In this document: positions 1-11,228 of the stretch, piece after piece | Position numbering within the stretch: the stretch's first letter is position 1 | Layout: every line of letters begins with the position of its first letter | Source of the DNA: Tridacna crocea | Taxonomy: Eukaryota > Mollusca > Bivalvia > Cardiida > Cardiidae | Reading direction: 5' to 3' | NCBI GenBank assembly: GCA_943736015.1 | Contig: OX031059.1 | Coordinates: 46,511,159-46,575,158 of the forward strand | Length of the DNA: 64,000 nt | Made by a program: the position numbers and the translations under genes | Notes under the pieces: model-generated | Seen by the model: the letters and a program-made list of their open reading frames with translations, nothing else | Told to the model about the DNA's origin: nothing | Database searches by the model: none

Positions 1-84
1 AAGAGTTAAAGGTTAATCTTTTCCCATTGTAAAAGGTCACTGAAATGATCACCATAGCAATCACATGTTGCAAAATTTACTCAC

Positions 85-183
85 CATGCCAACCCAAAAG
101 AGAAAGAATATGATGAGCACAAGAATATCTGTACATCCTCTGTTCTTCACAGGATTCATCAAATCTGCCTTCTCATCATCTCC
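85..183 (-). CDS. SLC44A1-like: SLC44 (choline transporter-like) coding exon 2
   Basis: A 99-bp exon on the minus strand, read from 183 down to 85. It is preceded by an AG acceptor at 185-184 and followed by a strong GTGAGT donor at 84-79. It encodes 33 residues in frame 0. These are a short acidic stretch (GDDEKADLMNP), the family signature NRGCTDI, then a hydrophobic run ending FWVGM, which is the start of the first membrane helix. Known SLC44 proteins carry the same R-x-C-T-D-I motif just before helix 1. They are multi-pass membrane proteins; SLC44A1 carries choline and related amines across plasma and mitochondrial membranes. The exon joins in frame to the ATG exon at 8138-8115, giving a predicted N-terminus of 41 residues. 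The remaining helices must lie at coordinates below 1, outside this window. The motif makes the family call strong; the paralogue call rests on the short Cys-rich start. Confidence 0.85.
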
Positions 184-1372
184 CTGCAATGATTAAGTTA
201 TCACCATTTTTAGACGTGTTATATTTTCATATTTGGCAGTATATAAGTTATAACATTATCGCACTAATTTATGTAAGACCAACTAAACACTACTGTTTGC
301 TTAAATAATCCTTAAGCTAGCTTTCAAGAGTATAGCACTCGTATCTTACCAATGTCTGTCTTGCATAACATCACATGTGCAACTCTGTGTTCAATCCCCT
401 GACTAAAGAGATTTCCATGAGAAAAATACATGTACTGCTAGCAGGGATTAAACCAGGATTTCCTTATTGCAAATACAAAACATTGACAACTTGACCAACA
501 TAGCCATGGAGAACTATTATCAATCAAAATGACCACAGAAAGAAAGAATATCCCGTTTATGAATTCTGTAGGACAACCTCTTAGTAAAGCCTTTCACTGT
601 ACATCTAACAAGAGAGCCATGATGGCAATGCATTGCTCCACTGGCCTGAAAGCAAGTATAATTACCATTATCTCCAAGGAATCTGTCATCCATAGATAAT
701 TCTATAGAGGAAATTATCCTAGCTCACAAGTCATGTTCTTTTCCAATTTGCAAGATGACATCGAGAAATGAAAAAGGCATCTTCCATAGGACTGATCATG
801 CCATATTTAAATGAGCCATGTTCTGGTAAGAGAGGAGTTGATGCATCTTTGTGATACATCATACATGTACCAAGCTAATCATCACATAGTTACACATCCA
901 AAAAATCATTTTTGTTCCACAATTCATTGATTTCCGAGAGAGAATGGTCCTTGGACGTGCAGAAAATTAACCCTTATTTGAACCAGATTTATAACTGGAA
1001 TAAAATACCTTATAAAAACTTAACATGATAACATATTCTGTGAAGTTGTTTCAAACTTGATTATTGACTTTAAAGGCAGATGTTTGAAATGAAAGTGAAC
1101 ACACACAAGGATGCAAGAATGAAAAGATATATGCACAACAAACATCTGGACTTTACATATTTATTATCATATTTTATTGAGCTTGCTGGCCCCCAGTGGA
1201 ACCTAAAAACTTGTAGGAGAAGACACTGATTAAAACAGACTATATTTGCCAAACTGTTGTAATTCTGAGCACTGCAAAAGACTTAATGAGGATAAAAAGA
1301 ATACAATGAATTGGGAAACTGAATAAATGCTCATTTCTAAACCTCAGGGAAAAAGGATCTTTACATTATACC

Positions 1373-1474
1373 AGAGCTCCAGATAAGAGGGACTGATGGT
1401 AATCTAAATCTGTTATTTTTCTTCCAAACCCTATGTTGTGTGTACTCATTACAATTGTCACAAGTTTTGAGCAT
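1373..1474. repeat. Half copy of a fold-back repeat (CCCTATGTTGTGGGT type)
   Basis: Contains GAGCTCCAGATAAGAGGGAC and AACCCTATGTTGTGTGTACT. The same pair of motifs occurs as an inverted repeat at 36.36-36.80 and 58.91-59.06 kb and as a direct duplication at 7.70-7.94 kb. Only one arm is present here. Confidence 0.6.
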
Positions 1475-1475
1475 A

Positions 1476-1894
1476 GCTAGTTGAGAAGTTTGAAGTTTTC
1501 CTTCTTTGTTCCTATGCTCAAACTTGTGACCCCAGGGGTGGGGCCAGTTTTGACCCCAGGGGCATCATTTGTACAAACTCAGTAGAGGTCCACTAGGAGA
1601 TGCTACATACCAATATCAAAGCTCTATGCCTTCTAGTTTCAGAGAAGAAAACTTTTTTTTTCCTGTTTGTTGCCATGGCAACCAGAGTTATGGGTGGAAT
1701 TAAATTCTTTGAACAACTTTGGTACAGCTTCATCAAAGGAACATCCCTGCCAAGTTTCATCAAGATTGGCCCAGTGGTAGGAGAACAAGATGTTTGAAGA
1801 AATTGTTGATGGATGACGGAAGCTGGATGACGGACACCGGACATAGGGCAATAACAATAGCTCACCTTTAGCACTCTGTGCTAAGGTGAGCTAA
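1476..1894 (+). mobile_element. Helitron-like element, 3' part with terminal hairpin
   Basis: Starts with one tandem-type unit (TTTGTTCCTATGCTCAAAC, GACCCCAGGGG, TATCAAAGCTCTATGCC), the same unit that is repeated ten times at 60.57-62.06 kb. It ends in a terminal hairpin at 1859-1892, AGCTCACC..AGCAC paired with GTGCTAAGGTGAGCT, followed by CTAA. A 3' hairpin just before CTRR is the Helitron hallmark. The 5' end is not seen. Confidence 0.55.
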
Positions 1895-2484
1895 AGATTG
1901 TAGCATCAGGGGCATTATGAGCAATTTTCCATTTTTTCACAATGTGTACAAAGTCTGCTGTATGCCAAAAAAAGTTTTTCTAGTACTAGTGAAGTGCTAA
2001 TTTTTTTCTAAAATTGAAAAATTAAACAGATTTTGAAGACTTTGTTACACATCTTGGTCCCAAACATATTTTAAGTATCAAGGTTTTACTGGTTTAAAAA
2101 AAATCATGCCTGTGCTCCAATCAATATGTGCTGTTTTATTGCAATACAATATTTAAACATGAAACAGGCCTGGATATGGAAATGAATATTTTATCATGGA
2201 CATTTTCCTAAACATTCTGCCATTTAGAATAGTGGTATTATGGACTCCCCCGCTATATAGTGCTTTATGAAAGTATCATGGGAAAGAGATGCAATATAAT
2301 GAAACAAACGCCTTTTCACAAATATTTTCTGTACTACCTGAAGTATTTAAATCAACTAATGTTTCAAATTCTTTTTTTGTAACTTGTTAAAGTTTTCAGG
2401 AATTAAGATATGCACAGTCATGATAGATATGTCATATATCATTTTGGAACATTCTTCATTGAACGTAAGGGCAGCATCAATTTG

Positions 2485-2712
2485 TTTACTCTTTACCAAA
2501 CGACAAAGTTTAAGACTAGTCTAAATTGAAAGCATTTGTATACAGCAAACTAAATGTGAATCAAAACTTGAAATTCGATTTGGGAAAAGTAAATAACATT
2601 GTGGGAAAAGGAGAAAATGCTGGTTACCAGCATTTTCTCCCTTTCCCACAATGTTTTCAAACGCTTTCTTTCTCAGGGTTGTTAAATTCAGGATTGTGTG
2701 GTAGGGAGTTAA
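2485..2712 (-). mobile_element. Family A MITE, - orientation
   Basis: Full length with an intact hairpin (GAGAAAATGCTGGTTACCAG and its mirror). The left terminus is TTTA rather than TTAA; the right is GAGTTAA. It lies in the SLC44 intron. Confidence 0.85.
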
Positions 2713-2809
2713 ACATTTCACGAGCTTTCGAATCTTCTATGTTACAAATGTTTTCTTTGCACATTTAGGCAATCCTTCAGTCAATTTTTGACAATTTATA
2801 TACTCATAA

Positions 2810-3060
2810 TTTAAACTACATACCATTTGTTGCAATCAAAGTATATTCTGTTTAATTCACAATCCCATAATGTTATTGTCTCATGAAAAATTTTAAATTA
2901 CATACCATTTGTTGCAATCAAAGTACATGTATATTCTGTGTAATTCACAATCCCATGTTATTGTCTCATGAAAAATTTTAAATTACATACCATTTGTTGC
3001 AATCAAAGTACATTCTGTTTAATTCACAATCCCATAATCTTATTGTCTCATGAAAAATTA
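2810..3060 (+). repeat. Tandem repeat, three units of about 84 bp
   Basis: TACCATTTGTTGCAATCAAA starts at 2821, 2903 and 2988. Each copy is followed by TAATTCACAATCCCAT and then ATTGTCTCATGAAAAATT. The units differ by a few bases and small indels. Confidence 0.9.
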
Positions 3061-3451
3061 ATTTCGATACATACATGAACTATCCTGCAACATGTGGTTC
3101 TAAAAGATATTTGCCCAACCTCCTTCTTTCGTTAGGTTATGGGTTATAAGAAATCGTAACACCCCTCCCCCTTTTATCAAAATGCTTCTTATCAGTTAGT
3201 CTAAGGTATATTTTCTAAGGAACACATTGATACAATTCACTTAACCCCATACCATAAAAGTTTGTTTTCCAACAAACCTCGGAACATAGCTTTGCAAACA
3301 ATAACGGGATATAAATGTGTCAAAAGTTTTTCTAGGGTTATCTGCCATACTGATATGAGGCTCCCTTTAGATACCTAACAATTTAACCAAATTTGAAGTA
3401 TCTATTTTAACTAATGACAGAGACATAAGTAAAGGTTGATTTAATGAAAAG

Positions 3452-5705
3452 TCAAACAAGAGGACCATGATGGTCCTATATCGCTCACCTGAGTACCATT
3501 AGAAGCAAAGGACTAAAATAAAGATAAATACTAAATATCAATGTTCAAGGCCAAATGATAATGAAACAAGAGCAGCAAATTGTCGCAATTTGACTTGAGA
3601 CTTCGAAGTTCCATACTGGACAAGCAAGAAATACTGTAAAAATGAAGATCAAAGTAGAATTACTCAAAAGTTGTGCTAGGTAGAGTTAGTAGTCTTGTGC
3701 AGTGAACTTCGTAATATTGCAACAAACATGTATACCAAGTTTGAAGTTGTTCTGACTTAAGATGACAAAGTTATACTCTGGACAGGCACTAAATGCTGTA
3801 AAAATGACATTCAAAGGGAAACAAGAGATGCCCCCCTAATGGCATACAATTCTAAATATAACATGTGATTATAAACTGTTAAGTTCAAAGTGTAAAAACA
3901 AACAAAGGGTAATTACTCAAAAAATTATTAATGATAAATTAACAATTCTTGGGCACTGCACTTCCCATTTATGTGTACTATAAACTCAAGTTTCATGATT
4001 TTTACCTCGCATACTTTTTGAGTTAGGCTCAAAAAAAAAAATTAAGTACGAAAATCCACAAAGGGCAATAACTGCAAAAATATAATGGGCAGAGTTATGG
4101 TTCTTGTGCAATGCACTTCTCCTGAATAAGATCTATCCACATATAAAGTTTCAAGATGATACCTGAAAAACCTTTTGAATTATGCTCCGGACAAAAATTA
4201 AGTATGAAAATCTACAAAGGGCAATAACTCAAGAAATATGTTGGGCAGAGTTATGGTACTTGTGCATTGCACTTTTCCTTAATAAGATTAATCCACCTAT
4301 GAGGTTTCAAGGTGATACCTGAAATACTTTTTGAGTTATGCTCTGGACAAAAATTAAGTATGAAAATCCAACAAAGGGCAATAACTCCAAAAATAAAATG
4401 CGCAGAGTTATGGTACTTGTACACTGAACTTGTCCTTAATGAGATCTATCCACTATGAGGTTTCAAGATGATACCTGAAATACTTTTTGAGTTATGCTCC
4501 GGACAAAAATTAAGTATGAAAATCAACAAAGGGCAATAACTCCATAAATATGAAGGGCAGAGTTATGATTCTTTTGCACTGCACTTCTTCTTAATGAGAT
4601 CTATCCACCTATGTAGTTTCAAGGTGATACCTAAAATAGTTTTTTGAGTTATGCTCCGGACAAAAATGTTGTCTAAGTACCGACCGACAGACCGACCGAC
4701 AAGTGCAAAGCAATATACCCCTGCTTCTTCGAAGCGGAGCATAATAACTCAAAGACAGCACGAGGTAGAGTTGCAATTCTTATGCACTTCACTTCCAAAT
4801 ATTGAAACAAATAAGCACACCAAATTTCAAGTCATTCCTACTTAAGATGACAATGTTTTGCTCCAGATAAGCAAGAAATGCTATGAAAATGAAGATCAAA
4901 GTGGGAATAAGTAAAACTTCACGCTATGAAGAGTTACGGTTCTTGTGCACCGCACTCCATAATTTTGCAAACAATCATGTCATGCTTATTAAGTTTGAAG
5001 ATGTTCAGGCTGTAGATGACAAAGTTATTTTCCAGATGAGCAGAAAATGCTGTAAAAATGACAATCAAAGGGAAATAACTCAGACAGTATGAGGTAGAGT
5101 TCACACTGCACTCTGTATTATTGGGACAAACAATCGTCCTGGAGATGACAAAGTTATGCTAACTATTCTAAAGAACTTTCTAATTCAAGGGTAAGTAACT
5201 CCAGTTGTTCTGGTCCCATTACATCCATAATCGAACTCATACGAGATCTTATGGTCATCTATATTTTGACCAAGTATAGTACTGCCGATTGGTTAATAAT
5301 TGTATAAACAAAGTCAAATATAGCAATTTTTCTAATTTGAGGGCAAATAACTCCAGTCGTTCTACTCCAATTACACCCATAACCGAACTTAGCCAAGATC
5401 TTATGGTTATATATATTTTGGCCAAGTTTACTTATGATTGGTTACAAGTTGTAGATACAAGAGAGTGAACAAAGTTAAATACAGCAATTTTTCTGATTCA
5501 AGTGAAATGTAGCAACTTTTTTAATTGAAGGGGAAATAACTCCACTCATTCTGATTGGACCCATAATCAAACTCATCTGAGATCTTATGGTCATATACAT
5601 TTTGACCAATTTTAACCTGATTGGTTGATATTTGTAGATGCTAGAGTGTAAACAAGGAAATGTGAACAGACAGATGACACTGAGCACGAAGCTCAGGTGA
5701 GCTAA
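3452..5705 (+). mobile_element. Helitron-like repeat element, about 2.25 kb
   Basis: Begins TCAAACAAGAGGACCATGAT and ends with hairpin CTGAGC-ACGAA-GCTCAG, then GTGAGCTAA. Inside are diverged units of about 100-180 bp carrying AAAATGACA-TCAAAGGG and GAGGTAGAGTT, and further units reading CATAATCGAACTCA and TTATGGTCAT. No Rep/helicase coding is visible, so it would be non-autonomous. The Helitron class is inferred from the 5' TC and the 3' hairpin plus CTAA. The flanking bases (G and A) do not match the usual A|T insertion rule. A second element interrupts it at 3820-4742. Confidence 0.5.
3820..4742 (+). mobile_element. Nested Helitron-like element with about five tandem units
   Basis: Begins AACAAGAGATGCCCCCCTAA and ends near GCTTCTTCGAAGCGGAGCAT, a small hairpin. 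The repeated motif CAAAGGGYAATAACT recurs near 3902, 4068, 4215, 4373 and 4524, with TATGCTCCGGACAAAAATTA between. The host unit at 5058-5090 reads TCAAAGGGAAATAACTCA uninterrupted. The disrupted unit reads TCAAAGGGA on the left and ATAACTCA on the right, so the host supplies its own empty site. Confidence 0.6.
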
Positions 5706-6231
5706 AAAGGGCTTGACAGTATCCAAACTATTTTGACAGTTTCCTGCCTTACTGATATGTTTTCCCCTTTTGATACTTAACAACTAGTCTGAGTTTGAAG
5801 AAAATATCTTCAGCAATGAAAGAGACAAAAATTTCCAAGGTTTTTGTAGGTTGACATAACAACAAGAACAAAGCCAGTTCTGTAACAATACCTCAACAGT
5901 GAACACCTTCTTCAAAAAAAGTCAAGCTAAAAGTTCTTACTTATATTTATTCTATGTTATGAATTAGTTCTTATACTTGTTTGCTATTTTATTTTAGGAG
6001 GCAATGACCTAATTAAAGATCTACAGACATATCAAAGAAGATCTGTGGAGGATGCAAACATTCCTTGAGACTCCAATCTTAATAGGCTGATTTATCTAGA
6101 CAGAATTATTGAATTATCAAATGTTTGCATCGAAGAATTATTTCTTCATTATTTATCCTGGATCCTTTGCTTCAAAAAATGTTTTTGGGAGATTTCAGAT
6201 TAAGTTCTTAATAACAGTTAGAAATAAGCAA

Positions 6232-6450
6232 GTAAACCCTTTACCAAACAATCCTTAGCCCTATGGGACAAATCTCTTGAAAGCATAGTGGAAATAAGAG
6301 AAAATGTTGGTAACCAGTATTTTCTTTTATTTCAATACTATTCATATCAGTATCATACCATACCACAGAATGAGACCACTTGGTAAAAATATTCATTTTG
6401 TCGTAATGTTTTAAATTTGGACGACACTTAAATTTCCTTGTTTTAGTGAT
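6232..6450 (+). mobile_element. Family A MITE, diverged
   Basis: Starts GTAAACCCTTTACCAAACAA. The hairpin is weak (GAGAAAATGTTGGTAACCAG), and the long arm still reads ATTTTGTCG..TTTAAATTTGGAC. The right terminus is lost. Confidence 0.55.
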
Positions 6451-6531
6451 ATCAGCAAAATTCTTAAAAGTACTCCCTTTCGCAAAATGTTTTCTAATTT
6501 TTGTTTATCTACTGTTGTTTCAAAAACAGCT

Positions 6532-6763
6532 TTAACTCATTACCACACAATCCCGACTTTTAACAACCCTATATAAAACAGCCTTTTGAAAGCAATTAGG
6601 GAAAAAGAGAAAATGCTGGTAACCAGCATTTTCTCCTTTTCCCTAATTGTTTTCCATCCTTCCCAAAACAAATTTCAGTTTTTTAGTGACATTTACGTTT
6701 TCGTCTGCAAAATTGCTTTCAATTTGCACAAGTCTAAAATTTTGTAGTATGATAAAGAGTTAA
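6532..6763 (+). mobile_element. Family A MITE, + orientation, complete
   Basis: TTAA at both ends. The outer part of the hairpin has changed in step on both arms: CAATTAGGGAAAAAG pairs with CTTTTCCCTAATTG, where most copies have CATTGTGGGAAAAGG. The change preserves pairing. Confidence 0.9.
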
Positions 6764-7601
6764 ATGACATGACAAAAAGACATATGTGCAAAAGCCATGT
6801 CAATCAATGTCAAAACCCCTATCCAGGATGTAGATAACTAATACATAATGTGCATCTGCATTATAAAATCAATCCTAGACATATCAATTGTTTTTTAGAC
6901 CAACTGAATCCTATTTCACAGGCTTATTGAGTTTGCCCTCTTTTTGCAAGCACATTATTTCCAGACAAACCTGCTCCAAAAATTTGGTAGTAGTATACCG
7001 TAGCAACAAAAAATATCTGGGTCCGTATTTACCAACCATTTACCAACCATACTCAACAACATTCTTTGTCTTAGTTTCAAAGATTGTCTTGGTGAATCCA
7101 GACCCTGGGTTTGATACTTGATTCACTCGTGTATCAATTTTTTAGTTAAATATATTTAACACCAATTCTGAAAGAGTTCTTACAACTTATGCAAATTTCA
7201 CTCAATAATCTGCTTTCTGGGAACTATTCCCAAACGGACACCCACTACCGTGCATCGAAGTTGGGACTTTTTGGTCACAAGGCGGGCACTCTTCCTCATG
7301 ACCACAGCAATTTCAATAGGAAATTTACAACACCAGGATTCTTGTCTTTTGAAGTCTTAACTCTTAAAGAATCTTTCACTACTACTGTGGTCTTTGCAGC
7401 CTGTGTGGATCAAGGTAAGACTGGACGAAAGGTTAAGCCCGATTTTTGATCTGCACCGTCAACTTTGTTGAAACAATGTAAACAAAGCAAACATGAAATT
7501 TTAATCATATGAGTAGTGTTGCTAAGACAAAAATGTCTGATGGGTTATTCAGGGCTCTCAGGGTTAAACTGTACAGTGCTAAATTGATTAAGTAAAGTAG
7601 A

Positions 7602-7655
7602 TTAACCCTTTACGAAATGACAAAATCCTAGACTAGTCTAAATTGAAAGGGGATT
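7602..7655 (-). mobile_element. Family A MITE, terminal fragment
   Basis: TTAACCCTTTACGAAATGAC followed by CTAGACTAGTCTAAATTGAA. The sequence then breaks off into unrelated DNA. Confidence 0.7.
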
Positions 7656-7698
7656 TTTTATTGACCTACACATTCGGCATGAGTACTGGTGTAGTTCA

Positions 7699-7937
7699 AT
7701 GAGGCGATTCTAATGAGTACCCACAACATAGGGTTAGTGCTTCAGTTTTGAAATCAAAATCACTACCTCTATCTGGAGCTCTGTTAATTAACACCCACAA
7801 ATTTTCATCAGAAATCAGATGAGACGATTCTAATGAGGACCCACAACATAGGGTTTAGTGCTTCAATTTTGAAATCAAAATCACTCCCTCTATCTGGAGC
7901 TCTGTTATAACACCCACAAATTTTCATCAGAAATCAG
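7699..7937 (+). repeat. Direct duplication of a 120-bp repeat arm
   Basis: Two adjacent units, each with CGATTCTAATGAG, CCCACAACATAGGGTT, AAATCAAAATCACT and CATCAGAAATCAG. They are single arms of the CCCTATGTTGTGGGT fold-back repeat, here in direct rather than inverted order. Confidence 0.85.
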
Positions 7938-8114
7938 TCAATGCAGTCATCACATTTCTACAAATTATTACTAGTGTCCATCAGCAAAGAAGAAGAAAAG
8001 TGAACTTTAACTCTACTTTCACTTTTTTATATTTTACTGACAAGCATGAAATTTTCATTTGCAGACAAGTCAGTTAAGATTAAATTTTGCCACCATACTT
8101 GATGACATTATTAC

Positions 8115-8168
8115 CTTGTCTCCACAGCACCCACACATGGTTGTGACGTTTTAGCTTCTACCCTTCAC
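8115..8168 (-). CDS. SLC44A1-like: SLC44 first coding exon (start codon) with 5'UTR
   Basis: A minus-strand exon bounded by a TTTCAG acceptor at 8174-8169 and a GTAATA donor at 8114. It contains 30 bp of 5' untranslated sequence, then ATG at 8138-8136 and codons for MCGCCGDK, ending in frame 0 at the donor. The next exon (183-85) continues GDDEKADL..NRGCTDI. The combined start resembles the short Cys-rich N-terminus (MGCC..) of SLC44A1. The clustered Cys residues could be lipid-modified; that is inference. The acceptor upstream of the UTR implies at least one more non-coding exon at higher coordinates, which I could not place with confidence. A family A copy begins 26 bp beyond the acceptor. 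Confidence 0.75.
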
Positions 8169-8193
8169 CTGAAATTATATACAATTAAGTCTA

Positions 8194-8422
8194 TTAACCC
8201 ATTACCACACGAGAAAAATTTAGACTGGTCCAAATTGAAAGCATTTGCAGACGACAAAATAAAGGTGACTGAAAAATTGAAATTTGTTCTGGAAAGGTTA
8301 GAAAACACTGTGGGAAAAGGAGAAAATGCTGGTTACCAGCATTTTCTCCTTTTCCCACAGTGTTTTCAAAAGGCTTCTTTCTCAGGGGCGTCAAAAGTAG
8401 GGATTGTGTGGTAATGGGTTAA
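8194..8422 (-). mobile_element. Family A MITE, complete, 229 bp
   Basis: TTAACCCATTACCACACGAG at the left and GGTAATGGGTTAA at the right. The hairpin is near perfect (GAAAACACTGTGGGAAAAGG and its mirror). It sits just upstream of the SLC44 coding start exon. Confidence 0.95.
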
Positions 8423-8463
8423 AACAGACCTTTATGCTCATACACTGTTGGCTGTAAAAAGAC

Positions 8464-8655
8464 TTAACTCTTACCAAACAACAAACTTTTCTACTTGATC
8501 AAATTTAAAGCTTTTGCAAATGACAAATATGACTCAAAAATTGAAATTTGGTCAGGGAAAGCTAGAAAACATCATGGAAAAGGAAGAAAATGCTTAATTT
8601 CAAATGCTTTCTTTTTCAAGGTAGTAAAAAGTCGGTATTGTACGGTAAAGAGTAA
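8464..8655 (-). mobile_element. Family A MITE, internally deleted
   Basis: TTAACTCTTACCAAACAACA at the left and GGTAAAGAGTAA at the right. The hairpin loop region is lost, leaving GAAGAAAATGCTTAATTTCA. Confidence 0.8.
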
Positions 8656-9159
8656 AAAAAAAATATTTCAACCACATTAACCACCTGTAGACAAACTTAC
8701 ATTGTCTTACAGCATATAACTTTTGAAATAATGTATTCGTTATGGCTACACAACCAAATCTCACAACACATATCAATCTCATACTGTCTGTTGTCCCCCA
8801 AAAATATTTCCGCAGCCTCAAATGGAGCTACAAGAGAAATAATATTATGTATGTTTGATTTGCCATGTTGGATAATGTTACAAGATAAACTGTACATGTT
8901 TCATGCCATCATTTTGTGAAAGAAATCTAATTTTACAGGAACAATGGTGGTTTATGACTAGGGTTTCTGGGACACAATCACAAATCAATACTTTGCACCA
9001 TAGTTTTACTGGATTCACTCACAGCTGCTACTTATTCAACCCATGTCTGAAAGTATTGAAATAGTGTATATCCAACAAATGAAAGTGCAAAACAACAATT
9101 GAGGCTGGTAAATACAGAATATACAAACACTTCACCGTTTTGTTGCATTGAAAATCATC

Positions 9160-9390
9160 TTAACTCATTACCAAACGACAAAATTTTAGGTTTGTACAAA
9201 TCAAAAGCATTTTGCAGACGACAAAATAATAGCAACTGAAAAATTGAAATTTGTTTTGTGAAGGGAAGAAAACATTCTCGGAAAAGGAGAAAATGCTGGT
9301 TACCAGCATTTTCTCCTTTTCCAACAATGTTTTCTAAAGGCTTCTCTCTCAAGGTCGTCAAAAGTAGGGATAGTGTGGTAATGGGTTAAG
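9160..9390 (-). mobile_element. Family A MITE, complete
   Basis: TTAACTCATTACCAAACGAC to GGTAATGGGTTAA. The hairpin is intact, with one arm reading TTCTCGG against CCAACAATG on the other. Confidence 0.92.
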
Positions 9391-9554
9391 TCTGTCCTGT
9401 GACAATTATCCAAACACATAGTTGAAGTTCTATTCCAGAATGAAAACTTGCTTATGAGGAAGAGACCTTAGGATGCAGGAAGAATAAAATGTTTCTGGGT
9501 GAAATGATGGGTATAAAATAACTCTACCATTCACAACAGCTGTGTAAAATTTCT

Positions 9555-9735
9555 GTAACTCTTTACCTCACAAAAAAGTTTTAGACTAGTGTTTAGTGTT
9601 TACTCAAAGATGTTGCAGATGAGAAATAAAATGAACCTAAAATGATGATTTTCATGTGTAATAGGGTAACATGGTTCAAAGAAAATTTCTGTATATCAGC
9701 ATCTTTTCACATAACTTGTTCAAATGTCCATTCCA
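9555..9735 (-). mobile_element. Family A MITE, decayed
   Basis: CTGTAACTCTTTACCTCACA start, AGTTTTAGACTAGTG and TTGCAGATGAGAAATAAAATG are recognisable. The hairpin has decayed. Confidence 0.5.
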
Positions 9736-10263
9736 CAAGACTAAACAAATACGGATATAATTTATATAAATCAGGAAACAATTCACCTTTGTCACTTTGA
9801 GCACGATTTAAGTTGCTTTAGTGGACAGTGGAGATCAAGATAAAACTGCAAAGAATACGCATTCTGATCTTGGAACACTGTTGGGTATTTTTGTGGTATT
9901 CTTGGACCAAACTCCCAAAGACTTGCAAGATTGAGGGTTCCTAATGACTGAAAAAATTCATTCCATTCATTTACCATTCTTTATTTCATGCTTTCCGGTA
10001 GGATATCGAGAAATGGCAGTGAAAATATTTTTCGATCTTACACTGGTACCACCAGTGAAAATACCGATTTTCACATTCTTGTTGCCTAGGTTAATTGCAC
10101 GTGCCTGATAACCAGATGGGAAATATGACGTCATATACCTTACATTTCACGTGCTTGACGTAACGTTGCTATGCGGGAGGGGTACGCCATGGGGAATAAG
10201 GGAAAAGAACTGTACTGAATTTTGATAAAGCTCCTCTCAGAAAGGGTTAAAAGCATAAAATAA

Positions 10264-10424
10264 ATAGAATATTTGGGTTTTTTTTGGTGAAAGATCGAAA
10301 TTTATTTCATCGAGTGGACACCATCGGTAATATTTTCACGAGTGGCGCTGAAAATATTACCGATGGTGTCCACTCGATGAAATAAATTTCGATCTTACAC
10401 CGAAAAAAACAAATATCTTCTATA
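10264..10424. mobile_element. Fold-back palindrome, arms about 73 bp
   Basis: The left arm 10264-10336 mirrors the right arm 10351-10424 with few mismatches around a 14-base loop (CACGAGTGGCGCTG). The cores are CATCGAGTGGACACCATCGG and CCGATGGTGTCCACTCGATG. Related motifs (GATCTTACACTGG, GAAAATACCGATTTTCAC) lie at 10030-10075, so the full element may start near 9985 and reach this palindrome. Confidence 0.75.
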
Positions 10425-10448
10425 TCATGCTGTAAATACTATCCTTCC

Positions 10449-10830
10449 TTTAAACTTTACTACACAATTCCAAATTTTAATTCAGGTAAAAAGCTTTTGA
10501 AACATCATTGGTATTAACCCATTACCACACAACCCCTACTTTTGATGACCCTGAGAAAGAAGGTAACCAGCATTTTCTCCTTTTTCCACAATGTATCTAC
10601 CCTTCACAAAACAAATTTCCAATTGTCAGTCACTTTTATTTTGTTGTCTGCAAATGTTTTTGATTTGGACAAACCTAAAATACTGTCATTTGGTAATGAG
10701 TTAAACAGCATTTTCCTTTATTTTTCTACAATGAAAGAAATATTCCATCATTGCAGCAATATTTAATTTGTTGTCTGCCAATGCTTTCAATATGGACCAG
10801 ACTGAAATTTCGTTCCCTCAAGTAAGAATT
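10449..10830 (+). mobile_element. Family A MITE, host copy split by another
   Basis: The left piece TTTAAACTTTACTACACAAT..AAACATCATTGG ends at 10513. The right piece resumes after 10704 with CAGCATTTTCC and the usual long arm (TTGTTGTCTGCCAATGCTTT). The break lies at the hairpin loop. Confidence 0.7.
10514..10704 (+). mobile_element. Family A MITE nested in another, left hairpin arm deleted
   Basis: TTAACCCATTACCACACAAC to GGTAATGAGTTAA, 191 bp. The sequence passes from GAGAAAGAAGG straight to TAACCAGCATTTTCTCC, so the left half of the hairpin is missing. Confidence 0.88.
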
Positions 10831-11005
10831 TAACAACTTTGTACTAGATGGCTTTATATTTATCCTTTTGAAATAAGGCCAATTAACACAAAATTTCATG
10901 AATGAATTTTATGAATAAACTAGAAAACATTGTGATGAAAGGAAAAGTTCTTCATGATGAGCTATTTCTCCTTTAGTCATGTCTTGTTGTTTGCAGGTAG
11001 TTATG

Positions 11006-11228
11006 GGTTAGCTATTTTCCAAACAATCCACCTTTTAACAATTTTAACCCAGTGTGCGACAATTTTTGAAATCATTGTGGGCAAAGGAGAAAATCCTGTC
11101 CTTATTACCTACATTGTTTCTTTCTTTAATATAACACAAAATAAATTATCTGTCAGATCCACATTTAGTTTGTATTCTGCTAGTACCTTTATTTTGGACA
11201 AGCCTAAAATTTGGGTAAAAATTAACCC
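11006..11228 (+). mobile_element. Family A MITE, diverged
   Basis: TTAGCTATTTTCCAAACAAT start, ATCATTGTGGGCAAAGGAG and TTTTGGACAAGCCTAAAATT. The hairpin no longer pairs. Confidence 0.6.

Larger units (their letters stand above)
184..8114 (-). other. First coding intron of the SLC44-like gene
   Basis: About 7.93 kb between the two coding exons, with GT at 8114-8113 and AG at 185-184. It holds family A copies, Helitron-like sequence and a short tandem array, listed separately. I see nothing in 184-1370 except a short repeat start near 607 (AACAAGAGAGCCATGATGG). I see nothing in 1900-2480, 3060-3450 or 5710-6230. Confidence 0.75.

Noticed and set aside
7189..7449. 86-codon plus-strand frame ending near AAG|GTAAGA
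   Set aside because: It lies inside the SLC44-like intron on the opposite strand, with no recognisable family and only one splice-like border.
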